Source: Bombiscardovia nodaiensis
Lineage (GTDB): Bacteria > Actinomycetota > Actinomycetes > Actinomycetales > Bifidobacteriaceae
Assembly: GCA_033127725.1 (NCBI GenBank)
Contig: AP026798.1
Coordinates: forward strand, 2,108,001-2,172,000
DNA length: 64,000 bases
Reading direction: 5' to 3'
Positions 28,390-37,253 of the stretch are shown one piece after another. Within the stretch, counting starts at the first letter, position 1, and every line of letters begins with the position of its first letter. The notes under the pieces were generated by a model, which saw only the letters and a program-made list of their open reading frames with translations, was not told the origin of the DNA and searched no databases. The translations under genes and the position numbers were made by a program.

Positions 28390-31300
28390 CAGTCATCAAA
28401 TCCTTGCTGCCGCTTACGTTTATTGGCATTGAGCGGGTTCTTAGGGTCGTCCGCCGCCAAATCGTCCACCCGCTTAACGTCGAACATCTGCGCGAGCTCC
28501 TTGGGATCCACCAGCGAATCCTGCCCTTGACGGGCATCATCCAGAGAGTAGGAGTCCTCCTCTGCCGGAACCTCAGGCTGAGCGGGCAGCTGGTTGGCAG
28601 ACGCAAAACCACCATTATGCCCGAGGGCGGGAGCGGACGCAGGGCTGTCTGCTATAGGCGCATCGGAGCCAGCATCTCCTTGCACCGAGGCTTGCTCTGG
28701 CAGACCAGCAGACGGAGACGGAGCAGCAGCACTACTAGAAATTACATCCCCGCTGTCATTAACAGCGCCAGCGAGCTGATCTGACTGACCCTCTGAGCTT
28801 GGCTCTCCGGCAGGCGGGCTGGAAACCTGGCTAGGCGGCACAGCCCAGGGGTCGTCCTGGTCGCTCAAGTCCGGCAAACCCATTTTTTTGAGCTTACGGT
28901 CTTCATCCGCCCGCTCTACCTGCTCCGGCTCCTGCGCATCATGCCCCTGCCCGGCAGTTTGCTTCCCAGGACCGAGGTCTACGGTGGGCGGCTGCGGATG
29001 AGCCCAGGGATCGTTGTCATCCAGCTCATCTGGCTTGACATACGACTCGGTGGATGCAAAACCTGCCGCCGGAAGTGGTGAAGATTCCTGCGCTGGCCCT
29101 CCTACTGAGGCGTCAGCCCCAGCAGATGAACCTCCTGGAGTAGGCTTTTCAGCTCCCGAAGCGGTAGATGAAGGCGCGGGCCGCGTTTGCTGAGTGCCGC
29201 CAGAGATGTCTTGATTTTCCCGGCTTTCCACCGAACCAGAAGTATCAGACCCTACGACCTGAGCAGGCTGAGACTGAACAGCCTGAGACTGAGCGGTCGG
29301 AGCCTGGTCCGACTGCCCTTGGGCTGCTTGAGCGCGGGCCGGGTGGTGGGCATCAGAATCGGTATCGGCCGCATCTTCAGCTGCTTCAGCCCCATCACGA
29401 CCAGCGCCCGACTTTTGCGAGCTATGAGCCCGCGCCTGGCTTGATTCATTGCCCTTGTTCCCAGGAGCACTCGCTGTGTGCGGCGTAACACCGGCCCCTA
29501 GATTCATGGCCGACATGTTCATCCGAGCGAGCGCAATCTGCTTCTTAACTTCGGAGCGGCGCTCTGGACTCATTCGAGCCACAGACTCCACCTGCTCACC
29601 GTTGGCAGCCACGCCCGAAGGAGCAATCATGGTCTCGGCCCCAAACTCCTGCCGGGCCCGCACCATCACAATCTTGGGCACCTTGGTCTCTCCGTCGATG
29701 GCCCGCGAAGCCACGGCCAGAGCGAAAGCGTGCTGGCTCAAGGGTTGGTCAAAAGTCATAGCTAGAACCGGACGCCCCTTGGCATTCTGCTCCAGAGCAA
29801 CTGAAGGCACCTTGTCTCGGGCCACGTACTCTTTCACGCCCTCGGGCAAAGCCTGCACGACCGCATCCCACCGCTGGTCAACGCTCATGCCCTCGTGCCC
29901 GTTAGAAGCCGTTTGCTCGGCGGCTTGGCCCCGAGCCTGCTCGACCTGGGCAGAGGACGACTCTGCAGCTGCTGCACTGGCCGCATTCGCAGGACCGGAC
30001 TGCACCGGCACCGCCTGCTCAGAGGGACCTGCGGCAGGCTGCGCTTGGTGGGCCTGCTGAGCAGGCGCAGGAGCACTTTCAGGCGCGCCCACCTGACTTG
30101 CCGGGCCTGCACCAGTAGTACCCGTAGGCCGAGCAAGAGGAGCTGGCCCACCCTGGGCAACATTTGGTTGACTTTGTACATTATTTGCCGCCGCGGGACC
30201 AGCAGTATTCCCTGGGTGCCGCGCACCAATGAAACCTCCCTGACCCGCACCCGCACCGGCCCCAGCAGGGCCAGTAGCATTGCGCCCAGCCCCAGCCCCA
30301 GCCACCTGACCGATAGCAGGCGCCAACTCTGAGTCAGGCACCAGCAAGCGAGCGGCCAGCAGTTCCAAACGCATCCGAGGCGAGGTCGCACCGGTCATAG
30401 AGGCCAGCGCATCATTGATAATGTCAGCTATTCGTGTGAGCTTGCCCAGTCCAAACGCATGAGCCTGCCGTTGTAGGTCATCTACATTTTCAGCTTCCGC
30501 GTCCTCGCTCAGCGTGCTCTCAGCCGATTGTCCAGCCAAAAGTAGTACCAGCAAGTCACGCACCCGCTGCAGCAAATCCTCTACAAAGCGCTTAGGCTCA
30601 AACCCGCCTACCACAACCTTTTGAATGACCCCGTAGAGCTTGGGGCCGTCTTGCTCACTCACCGCGTCAATAGCTTCGCCAATCAAAGCCTCAGGAGTGT
30701 ATCCCAGGAGTGCCACGGCCGAGTCGTAGCTGATAGTGCCCTGATCAGAGCCCACCATCAGCTGGTCGAGCACCGAGAGCGTGTCGCGCACTGAGCCGCC
30801 GCCAGCCCGCATGGCCAGCTTCAAGACACCTGGCTCAGCCTCAATCTTCTCATCCTTACAAATCTGCTCCAAATACGGCCCCATCACCTCTTGCGGCACC
30901 AGGCGGAAGGGGTAGTGGTGGGTGCGGGAGCGGATGGTGGAAATCACCTTTTCCGGCTCCGTAGTAGCAAAGATGAACATGACATGCTCTGGCGGCTCCT
31001 CCACAATTTTCAGCAGAGCGTTGAAACCCTGCTGAGTCACCATGTGAGCCTCGTCGAGAATGAAAATCTTGTAGCGGTCGCGCACAGGAGCAAAACCTGC
31101 CCGCTCACGCAACTCACGCGCATCATCGACACCGTTGTGGCTAGCCGCGTCAATCTCCACCACGTCAATGGATCCTGGCCCGCCCGTAGCCAGGTCCTGG
31201 CAGCTTTCGCACTCACCGCACGGGTGGCTGGTAGGCCCCTTGGCACAGTTGATGCAGCGGGCGAAAATGCGGGCGCTCGAAGTCTTGCCGCAGCCCCTGG

Positions 31301-31433
31301 GCCCGGAAAACAGGTAAGCGTGCGTGAGCTTGCCCTGATCTAAGGCGCGAGAGAGCGGGACGGTGACCTGCTTTTGCCCGATGACCCCGTCGAAGGTGTC
31401 GGGCCGATACCGCCGATACAGTGCTAATGCCAT
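28389..31433 (-). CDS. dnaX: DNA polymerase III subunits gamma and tau
   Basis: About 1014 residues from ATG 31433 ([20 protein letters not shown]); ATG 31451 would add six. The clamp-loader ATPase occupies residues 1-370: Walker [12 protein letters not shown], zinc module CINC...CGEC..C, Walker B FILDEAH, and the [12 protein letters not shown] sensor region. The following 600 residues are Ala/Gln/Pro/Ser-rich and largely disordered, with a tau-like conserved patch near residues 520-620 ([17 protein letters not shown]). The length is at the long end for the family because of the linker. It drives clamp loading at the replication fork and is coupled to recR. Confidence 0.95.
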   Translation of the reverse strand: MALALYRRYRPDTFDGVIGQKQVTVPLSRALDQGKLTHAYLFSGPRGCGKTSSARIFARCINCAKGPTSHPCGECESCQDLATGGPGSIDVVEIDAASHNGVDDARELRERAGFAPVRDRYKIFILDEAHMVTQQGFNALLKIVEEPPEHVMFIFATTEPEKVISTIRSRTHHYPFRLVPQEVMGPYLEQICKDEKIEAEPGVLKLAMRAGGGSVRDTLSVLDQLMVGSDQGTISYDSAVALLGYTPEALIGEAIDAVSEQDGPKLYGVIQKVVVGGFEPKRFVEDLLQRVRDLLVLLLAGQSAESTLSEDAEAENVDDLQRQAHAFGLGKLTRIADIINDALASMTGATSPRMRLELLAARLLVPDSELAPAIGQVAGAGAGRNATGPAGAGAGAGQGGFIGARHPGNTAGPAAANNVQSQPNVAQGGPAPLARPTGTTGAGPASQVGAPESAPAPAQQAHQAQPAAGPSEQAVPVQSGPANAASAAAAESSSAQVEQARGQAAEQTASNGHEGMSVDQRWDAVVQALPEGVKEYVARDKVPSVALEQNAKGRPVLAMTFDQPLSQHAFALAVASRAIDGETKVPKIVMVRARQEFGAETMIAPSGVAANGEQVESVARMSPERRSEVKKQIALARMNMSAMNLGAGVTPHTASAPGNKGNESSQARAHSSQKSGAGRDGAEAAEDAADTDSDAHHPARAQAAQGQSDQAPTAQSQAVQSQPAQVVGSDTSGSVESRENQDISGGTQQTRPAPSSTASGAEKPTPGGSSAGADASVGGPAQESSPLPAAGFASTESYVKPDELDDNDPWAHPQPPTVDLGPGKQTAGQGHDAQEPEQVERADEDRKLKKMGLPDLSDQDDPWAVPPSQVSSPPAGEPSSEGQSDQLAGAVNDSGDVISSSAAAPSPSAGLPEQASVQGDAGSDAPIADSPASAPALGHNGGFASANQLPAQPEVPAEEDSYSLDDARQGQDSLVDPKELAQMFDVKRVDDLAADDPKNPLNANKRKRQQGFDD

Positions 31434-31540
31434 AGTTCTAAGGCTATCCATTTCTTAAGACACAGGCCGCCTGGCCTCCTCACCGGCCACACAGCAATTG
31501 CTCCACCACTTTACCTGCCAGCGCCTGCACACCCGCATCA

Positions 31541-31963
31541 TCAGCACTCGCGGGGGCCTGCTCGCGCACCCGCCGTAACGAAACTGACAAATGGCACTTG
31601 CGTGGGCACTTGCACGTCCACTTCCACATCTTGCTCTTTGAGCCTACAGGCAGTCAGCGAACCCTTGTTGGCACTAGCTACTTTAGTCGCTTGGGCACAC
31701 GGATCGGAAGAGCCTTCGTCCAAAGCAGAGGCACCGGCGAGCGCAGCAGCATCCGCAGCCGTACTGGCCCGGGACTTGCAAATTATGATATTGCCAGCCG
31801 TGGTAACCAGCACGAGGGCGAGCGCCACGATGGCAATGAGCATAAGACCCATGACCGTGCCCGATCCTGAATCACTCTGGCCCAGCCAAGCGCGCAAATG
31901 CCGCAAACCGCCTCTGTGCGTGCGCACGCGCCTGGCTTCCCGGGCAAACTGTCGCTTATTCAT
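31541..31963 (-). CDS. TadE-like protein of the helicase/secretion neighbourhood (Rv3654c-like)
   Basis: 140 residues. A basic N-terminus precedes DSGSGTVMGLMLIAIVAL, the Gly-Ser motif and hydrophobic helix of pseudopilin-like TadE/TadG proteins, then STAADAAALAGASAL and a short extracytoplasmic part ending ARAGP, typical of the Rv3654c family. It is the last gene of the Tad operon and overlaps the preceding tadE by 8 nt. It is probably a minor pseudopilin acting in assembly of the Flp pilus. Confidence 0.85.
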   Translation of the reverse strand: MNKRQFAREARRVRTHRGGLRHLRAWLGQSDSGSGTVMGLMLIAIVALALVLVTTAGNIIICKSRASTAADAAALAGASALDEGSSDPCAQATKVASANKGSLTACRLKEQDVEVDVQVPTQVPFVSFVTAGARAGPREC

Positions 31964-32456
31964 TGAGCATCCCTACTGCTGAGCCGGATACGTGCGGGGG
32001 CAGCACCCCGAACGGTCCAGCGACTACTGGGCAAGAAACCACTACGCTGACGGACTGGTTAGCCCGCTGGAGGGTCACTTCGGCCTTGGGACCGGCCACT
32101 TTTTTAGCTACGGCAGCGGGGTCTCCCCCGCCCTGGTTGACCACTACTTCGCGTGCTGCGTACCGTGCGGCATCTTGGCAGTTGAGCGAAACGGTCACGG
32201 TCTGCGTCAGGACCAGCAAAAGAGCGGCCACGGCCACAACTGCGGGCAGGATGACAGCGAATTCGGCGGTCACGCTCCCGCAGTCGCTTTTCCCCTGCGC
32301 TGGCCAAGCGAAAGCCAATCTCAAACGCCGCTCCCACTCGGCATAGTCTCGCCAAGCTGTCTGCCGAACGCAGAAGTGCCCGCGATGGTGAGTGCCTCGT
32401 TTGAGAACCTTCCTGGTGCGCATATGCTCGGCTAACCATATTCGTATGCCAGCCAC
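31956..32456 (-). CDS. TadE family pseudopilin
   Basis: 166 residues from GTG 32456, with ATG 32423 as an alternative. The core is CGSVTAEFAVILPAVVAVA, the TadE pseudopilin motif (Gly-Ser, Glu at +5 of the processed helix) cut by the prepilin peptidase. The extracytoplasmic remainder has two Cys (LNCQDAARYAARE, VVVSCPVVAG). It starts two bases after the pilin stop codon. The order pilin-tadE-tadE-like is as in mycobacterial Rv3656c-Rv3655c-Rv3654c. No prepilin peptidase gene is in the window. Confidence 0.85.
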   Translation of the reverse strand: MAGIRIWLAEHMRTRKVLKRGTHHRGHFCVRQTAWRDYAEWERRLRLAFAWPAQGKSDCGSVTAEFAVILPAVVAVAALLLVLTQTVTVSLNCQDAARYAAREVVVNQGGGDPAAVAKKVAGPKAEVTLQRANQSVSVVVSCPVVAGPFGVLPPHVSGSAVGMLNE

Positions 32457-32458
32457 GG

Positions 32459-32866
32459 TCAGATCACGCTCAGCGCCCGCTTGACCAAATCGGCCAGGAG
32501 CGTGCGCACCGCGCCAGACTTGAGCACCGCAAGCAGCACACCCGCAAAAGCTGTCGCCGCAATTAAAACTATGGCGTACTCGGCCGTGGCAGCGCCGGAC
32601 TCTGGTGCCGTCATCAGTACGCGCAGACGGGACTCACATTCGCAGTAAACGCGGGTAATTGCGCTTGAAATCCGCTTAATACGTCGGCTGACCCGCTGGC
32701 GCTGCCGCCGAATCATAGCGCTTGCGGCCCGGTAAGCCCGCTTCAACCGTCCTGTCGGCCGAGTGCAGGTCGGCTCAGCAGCAAGAGGACTCAGCGCGCG
32801 CGTGGGCACTAAGGCCTCTGTTTGCGAGATGAGCTTGCTGGGCGTGAGTGTTTGGATGGTCATCAT
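32459..32866 (-). CDS. Flp/Tad pilin-like protein (DUF4244/Rv3656c-like) with long N-terminus
   Basis: 135 residues from ATG 32866 (AGAAAGG upstream). Only the last 52 residues (MTAPESGAATAEYAIVL and a single hydrophobic helix ending LVKRALSVI) correspond to the known pilin family. The motif G-A-A-T-A-E-Y is the processing site with the essential Glu at +5 and Tyr at +6. The preceding 83 residues are basic (RRQRQRVSRRIKR) and unusual, since such pilins normally have leaders of 15-30 residues. An internal start at the MTAPES methionine is possible. A 291-bp gap upstream carries its own regulatory region. Confidence 0.8.
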   Translation of the reverse strand: MMTIQTLTPSKLISQTEALVPTRALSPLAAEPTCTRPTGRLKRAYRAASAMIRRQRQRVSRRIKRISSAITRVYCECESRLRVLMTAPESGAATAEYAIVLIAATAFAGVLLAVLKSGAVRTLLADLVKRALSVI

Positions 32867-33001
32867 AATGCCTTTCTGTATATGGGTTCACCAGCAGGGA
32901 CTTGGGATCCCTGCACCAGCTTGAGGAAGCGATGAGAGCTTGAACTTGCCAGATACCACTACTGTGCGCTCTTTGCCCGCTGGACCACCTGCTTTTTCGG
33001 C

Positions 33002-33050
33002 AATGTGGTCGAATGTGGGCAATGTGGATAAAACGAACGACTTATCCACT
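33002..33050 (-). promoter_or_regulatory. direct-repeat element plus DnaA-like boxes upstream of the pilin gene
   Basis: On the plus strand AATGTGG occurs at 33002, 33012 and 33021. The first two form AATGTGGTCGAATGTGG, the reverse of the CACATTCGAC-CACATT element found at three other loci in the window. The third copy runs into TGTGGATAA (33023-33031), a perfect DnaA box, followed by TTATCCACT (33042-33050), one mismatch. The block lies 136-185 bp before the pilin start. Confidence 0.6.
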
Positions 33051-33157
33051 TGCCCGGCTATGACTTATGCACATTCACAAAACCAAGGAGCCTCACAGAA
33101 TTATTTGACGCTCAAGGCAGAAGTACGGAGGATTCCCGCGAGCGCGCGCCAAGCAAG

Positions 33158-33706
33158 TTAGAAGGCCAGTCCGCCCGCAAAAGCAGCAATACAAGGCAGG
33201 ACACCAATCAGAATGAACGCCGGAAGTATGCACAAACCAGTGGGCAGAAGGATTTTGACCGTCAACCCCGCCGCCGCCTGGTCAAGCTCCCGCTGTTGGG
33301 CCTGGTCCACCTGCTCAATCGTCGTTTCGATGCGGCCCAGCGGTGACACCCCGTGGCGCCAAGAGGGCTCCAAGCAGTCCCGCACAGCGCTCAAATTGCT
33401 GCCGTAGCGTTCGTGGGAACAGGCTTGGGACCAGGCCCGATACCAGTCATTGCCCCCGTTGAGCAGCCTAGCCACCTCTCGCAGCGAGACCCCTAATTCG
33501 CTCTGACAGACTGTGCCAATGCGGTCTAAAGCATAGGGAATGGAAGCTCCCTGCCGCACGCAGACAGCCACCATCTCCAGCAGAAGGGTCAGCGGCAAAT
33601 CACCGGCGTAAGCTGCTGGTTTCAACTCCCGCATGGCCCGCCTCGAAGCCGAAGAACCTGCATACACCGCGCAAGCCACCAGCAGGGCCGTTATCAGCTG
33701 CATCAT
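33158..33706 (-). CDS. tadC: Tad pilus assembly inner-membrane protein TadC-like (GspF domain)
   Basis: 182 residues with an N-terminal membrane segment (LITALLVACAVYAG), a T2SS-F cytoplasmic domain (LLLEMVAVCVRQGASIPYAL, VARLLNGGNDWYRAW, LDQAAAGLTVKILLPTGLCILPAF) and a C-terminal pair of membrane segments. It is short compared with full TadC (about 280-300) but similar to the actinobacterial Rv3657c type. It begins one base from the end of tadB. TadB and TadC form the inner-membrane platform of the Flp pilus machine. Confidence 0.85.
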   Translation of the reverse strand: MMQLITALLVACAVYAGSSASRRAMRELKPAAYAGDLPLTLLLEMVAVCVRQGASIPYALDRIGTVCQSELGVSLREVARLLNGGNDWYRAWSQACSHERYGSNLSAVRDCLEPSWRHGVSPLGRIETTIEQVDQAQQRELDQAAAGLTVKILLPTGLCILPAFILIGVLPCIAAFAGGLAF

Positions 33707-34366
33707 TTACGTTCCCACTTTCTCATCCAAATCCTTGAGCAGGGCACGCATCCACAGCAGGCCCACAACGTAGGCAGCCCCTCCCAGAGCCAAGCAAATA
33801 GTTCCAGCGCCCGGCTCGAGCAGGAAAGCCAAGGGGTGAGCACCCATCAGCGAGCCAAAGGCCAGGGTGAGCACCGGCAGGGCGGAGAGCAGTTTCACCG
33901 TGGCCTTGGGAGTGGCAAAGGCCGCAGCTTTAGCCTGGTCCAGCTTGGCCATACGCCGGTGGGCAGCCCCTACCGCATCCAGGCAGCGCGAAGCCTGACA
34001 GCCCAAGAGCGCACTCAGCTCGCAGGCCACTTCCAGCCCGTAAGCAACCGTTCGGACCTGCTCTGGGCTCTCACTGCCCAGTTTGCGGCTCTGAAGGATG
34101 GATACCAGGCGCTCGTAAGTCATCCGCCGGGTGGCAAAACTGTGTCCTGCCTGCTCTTGAAAGGCCCCCAGCAGACTCCCACCGTTGCGCAGGTAGGCGC
34201 TCGCCGACGAAATGACTGCCGCAATGCCAATGCGGGCTAGGGAGTGCGTCCGACGGTTTGCAAACGATTGCAGCCTAGCGCCCGACACTTCTTTATTCCC
34301 CGTCATCAGCCAGTAGGTAAGGACCGTGCACAGGGCCGCCCACAGGGGATAATTGCCTTCATTCAT
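33707..34366 (-). CDS. tadB: Tad pilus assembly inner-membrane protein TadB-like (GspF domain)
   Basis: 219 residues. It has a hydrophobic N-terminus, a T2SS-F-type helical domain (SLLGAFQEQAGHSF, ACELSALLGCQASRCLDAVGAAHRR) and two C-terminal membrane segments (LLSALPVLTLAFGSLMGA, ICLALGGAAYVVGLLWM). Its ATG overlaps the tadA stop by four bases and it abuts tadC, so the three are translationally coupled. It corresponds to the Rv3658c position in the actinobacterial cluster. Confidence 0.85.
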   Translation of the reverse strand: MNEGNYPLWAALCTVLTYWLMTGNKEVSGARLQSFANRRTHSLARIGIAAVISSASAYLRNGGSLLGAFQEQAGHSFATRRMTYERLVSILQSRKLGSESPEQVRTVAYGLEVACELSALLGCQASRCLDAVGAAHRRMAKLDQAKAAAFATPKATVKLLSALPVLTLAFGSLMGAHPLAFLLEPGAGTICLALGGAAYVVGLLWMRALLKDLDEKVGT

Positions 34367-35670
34367 AGCCGTCTCCCCGCTCTCACTCCTTGCCTTTGGG
34401 CAGATGGAACCCGGGGCGGGCTGGGAGCGCTCGACCCTTTAGGACGCGCCAATTCGCCAGCCCCGGACCCTTGAGCTAGCGCTCGCCGCTGCCCCCGCGA
34501 ATCCACTTGCCGCATCTGCCTTGCCCGTCCCACCTGTCCCACCTGCTCCACCTGACCTGTCCGCTCTGCCCGCTCTGAATAGTCCACCTTCTCCGCAAGC
34601 CCCATCTGCCCCACTGGTCCGCTTTGACCGACTGCAATCCCCCACCGCCGGGCGAAAGCGGGCCACAAACTCCCATATACGGGCGGACCATGCCCATCCC
34701 AGGAGCACACCGGCTGCCCCCGCAAGCGCCCACTTGCATCGGATCCCAGAATGCCAATCTGCCTGATGCAGCGCTGCCCATGCTGCCGCTCCAAGTGAAT
34801 CACGGCATCAAACGCGCCGTCAGCCAGGGCAGCGAGCGCCCGCGGATCCAAGCCAGCCAGAAGGCCGAGCGTAGCCAGTCGGGCAGGCACGCGCCCCACG
34901 CTATCGGCGTGAAGCGTCACGAGACCGCCGTGGTGGCCAGAATTAAAGGCCCGCAGTAGGTCGGCTATTTCCTCCCCCCTGCACTCGCCCAGCACAATCC
35001 GGTCAGGCCGCATGCGCAGCGTAGCTTTGACCAGCTCAGGTAGACCCACTGCCCCCGCTCCCTCCACATTCGCCTCGCGCGCCGCCAGCGACACGTAATT
35101 GCCGTGCCCGGGCAGGCTGCCCAACTCGCGCACCTCCTCTACGACCACAATCCGCTCACTGGGCGGGCACTGCGCCAAAAGCGCCTTCAGGAGCGTGGTC
35201 TTGCCAGAGCCTGTGCCACCGGTGATGACCATCGTGGCCCGCTGGACGAGTAACGTTTGCAAAACCGACACCCAAGCAGCCGGGCACAGTCCCGCCGCTG
35301 CCAAAGCCATCAAACTCGGCTGCTTTCTGTCGGGCAGACGGATGGAAATCGCCGCGCCAGTCGCTACTAGCGGAGGAATGACCGCGTGCACCCGAATCCC
35401 GTCCAAGCTGGCCGCATCCGCAATCGGACAGGAATCATCTAGCCGCTTGCCCAGCTGCGAGCACAACTGAGTGGCATATTCTCGAACCATACCGGGGCCA
35501 GAAAAGCCAGGATGGAGCTGACGGCGGACCATGCCCGAGCCGGAGTCAGCCCACACTTCGCCGTCGCTGGTCACCGCGATATCAGTGACTCGCGAGTCGG
35601 CTGCGAGTGGCTCTAAATAGCCAAAAGCCAGCACAGAAGCCTGCAGGTTCGGCTCTGCTCCCGCACTCAT
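34363..35670 (-). CDS. tadA: Tad pilus assembly ATPase TadA/CpaF
   Basis: About 435 residues from ATG 35670, which overlaps the ssd stop (ATGA); ATG 35685 would add five. It is a secretion ATPase of the VirB11/CpaF family: Walker A TGGTGSGKTTLLKAL, Walker B-region RIVVVEEVREL, and RPDRIVLGECRGEEI with the His-box region SGHHGGLVTLHADS. It hexamerises and powers pilus polymerisation at the inner membrane. The C-terminal 80 residues, after the ATPase, are a Gly/Gln/Val/Arg-rich low-complexity tail with repeated GQV and RQM steps, unlike the usual family end. Confidence 0.92.
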   Translation of the reverse strand: MSAGAEPNLQASVLAFGYLEPLAADSRVTDIAVTSDGEVWADSGSGMVRRQLHPGFSGPGMVREYATQLCSQLGKRLDDSCPIADAASLDGIRVHAVIPPLVATGAAISIRLPDRKQPSLMALAAAGLCPAAWVSVLQTLLVQRATMVITGGTGSGKTTLLKALLAQCPPSERIVVVEEVRELGSLPGHGNYVSLAAREANVEGAGAVGLPELVKATLRMRPDRIVLGECRGEEIADLLRAFNSGHHGGLVTLHADSVGRVPARLATLGLLAGLDPRALAALADGAFDAVIHLERQHGQRCIRQIGILGSDASGRLRGQPVCSWDGHGPPVYGSLWPAFARRWGIAVGQSGPVGQMGLAEKVDYSERAERTGQVEQVGQVGRARQMRQVDSRGQRRALAQGSGAGELARPKGSSAPSPPRVPSAQRQGVRAGRRL

Positions 35671-36749
35671 TTTCGACCTATCCAATGGGCTCGCGGAGGC
35701 TTGCGCGAAGGCTCCAAACTCGCTAACTCTTCTATACCTTGCACCACGCGCGCCAAGGGCTTGCGGTATGAGCGCGGGATGCCTTCGAGCCCAAGGCCTC
35801 CTGTCAGACTCGCCGCCAGCTGGGCATTTGGCTTAAAAACAGCCAACAGGGTCTGCCCCAAAAACTCCTCTGCCTCCTCCTGGCTCACCGGCGGTTTTCT
35901 GCCCAAACCCCGAGGCATGATGCCTACTACAGCTATTCGGCCGACCGCCAACCTACCTAAGTCCTGCCTCTGCTCCGGCCTGTTTGCGCCCTGAACATTG
36001 CCCCGAGCACCGCCCTGGCTCGCAGCAGACAGCCCCGCCAGGTGGGCAAGCAGGGCCCTTGTTCGCGCCAACCCCAGCACTGTCAGCTCCGTAAGCACTA
36101 GGCAGGGCTGGCCAGCCAGACTCTCCAAGTGGTTCAGGGCCTGACCACAGCCCGCGTCGACCAGCAGCAAATCACCCTCCTGCCCCAGGGCATGCAAGGC
36201 TGCGGATATATCCCACCAGGGCGGCGCTGGCCCATTCCAGGGGTCATAGCTCAGAAGGCTGCCCCCCTCCCACTGCAGGGATTCATGCCGAAGCGCCTCT
36301 GGGTCAATCCGCCCTAGAGGTGCTTCAATGTCACTCAAGCGCAGACCAGGGTCGCTCTCAAGCCCCAAAAGAAGGTCGAGACCTCCGGCGGGCAGAGCCA
36401 AATCTACCGGAGTACAGGCATGCCCAACTGCCCGCAGAGACTGGGCGCACAGGGCCAAGAGAGTGCTCAAACCAGCCCCCGCACACCAAGAGACAAAGAG
36501 GAGCGCCGACAATCCAGAGGATACCGCTCCATTGGCGGCGGCCTCCTTGTTGACGCGGCTCACACTCCCTTGGGCATCTTGCCCACTGGCCCGCATGACT
36601 GCCGCCGGGCCAGGCAACCCTCTGAGAGCGCTGTCTTGCCCCTCTTGGTAGAGCATCCGTCGCGGCGGCCGACCGGGAGGAGTGGGGTGGCTACCCGCTC
36701 TCACTTTCCTGCGCCCAACTCCGGCGCTGATATTGCTGGTACTTGTCAT
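35667..36749 (-). CDS. Ssd/CpaE-like MinD-family protein of the Tad cluster (Rv3660c-like)
   Basis: 360 residues from ATG 36749; ATG 36785 would add twelve. The deviant Walker A is WCAGAGLSTLLALCAQ, where the signature lysines are replaced, as in Rv3660c/Ssd proteins. Further MinD-like features are TPVDLALPAGGLDLLLG, GDLLLVDAGCGQAL, and LVLTELTVLGLARTRAL. Such proteins localise Tad machinery (TadZ/CpaE role) or affect septum placement in mycobacteria. It is the first gene of the operon and is preceded by the shared direct-repeat element at 36797-36813. Confidence 0.82.
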   Translation of the reverse strand: MTSTSNISAGVGRRKVRAGSHPTPPGRPPRRMLYQEGQDSALRGLPGPAAVMRASGQDAQGSVSRVNKEAAANGAVSSGLSALLFVSWCAGAGLSTLLALCAQSLRAVGHACTPVDLALPAGGLDLLLGLESDPGLRLSDIEAPLGRIDPEALRHESLQWEGGSLLSYDPWNGPAPPWWDISAALHALGQEGDLLLVDAGCGQALNHLESLAGQPCLVLTELTVLGLARTRALLAHLAGLSAASQGGARGNVQGANRPEQRQDLGRLAVGRIAVVGIMPRGLGRKPPVSQEEAEEFLGQTLLAVFKPNAQLAASLTGGLGLEGIPRSYRKPLARVVQGIEELASLEPSRKPPRAHWIGRK

Positions 36750-36796
36750 ATTTCCATTACAGCAAGCCGCAGGCCATACAAGCAAGCTCCACAGAC

Positions 36797-36813
36797 AATG
36801 TGGTCGAATGTGG
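36797..36813 (-). promoter_or_regulatory. CACATTCGAC-CACATT element upstream of ssd
   Basis: Plus strand AATGTGGTCGAATGTGG, identical over 17 bp to the copy upstream of the pilin gene. It lies 48 bp before the chosen ssd start, so it would overlap or adjoin the promoter of the Tad operon. Orientation relative to the gene is the same as at the other sites. Confidence 0.6.
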
Positions 36814-37253
36814 AAGCAGAGCGCGACACGCCTCCAATTGCAACGTTTTTACTTTTTAAGCACAGCCAAGCGAACAAGAGCGCACATGGCAATGCCCCAA
36901 GAGCACAAAAGTCCAAATTTGCCCTGTTCTTATGAACGCGAGCGCACACTTTCTTACCAAATGACCTGTGCTCCGCTCCCACTTGCCAAGTACTGAAAAC
37001 CCCACCATAATAGGGATTGCAAGGAAAACTTAAGAGAGTGGAAACCCACAAAAGTGTATGGTCACGAAGACTGATACGTTGAACGGGGTATGTGAAGATT
37101 GAAGATTACGATTAGCCGTTGCAACGACGATGTTGTGAAGAGATTCCGCTTGATTACTGTTGTCCTTGCAAGTACAGCCCCTTTCGAGGGGCTGTACTTT
37201 TTTTTATTACATCTGTTTGCGCCGAGCCAAAGCAGCGCATACAGTACATAGGT
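36814..37253. other. divergent intergenic region ssd/ppk, with a possible short transcript
   Basis: No protein gene recognised. A strong plus-strand terminator at 37170-37206 ends something that starts upstream within this region, either a small RNA or an attenuated ppk leader. Bases 37070-37165 are A+T-rich and contain several weak promoter-like sequences, none convincing. Confidence 0.4.
37170..37206 (+). terminator. strong intrinsic terminator 48 bp before ppk1
   Basis: Perfect 12-bp stem AAGTACAGCCCC / GGGGCTGTACTT, loop TTTCGA, then a run of T. Its position just upstream of ppk1 makes it either the end of a small upstream RNA or an attenuator in the ppk1 leader. Confidence 0.85.
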
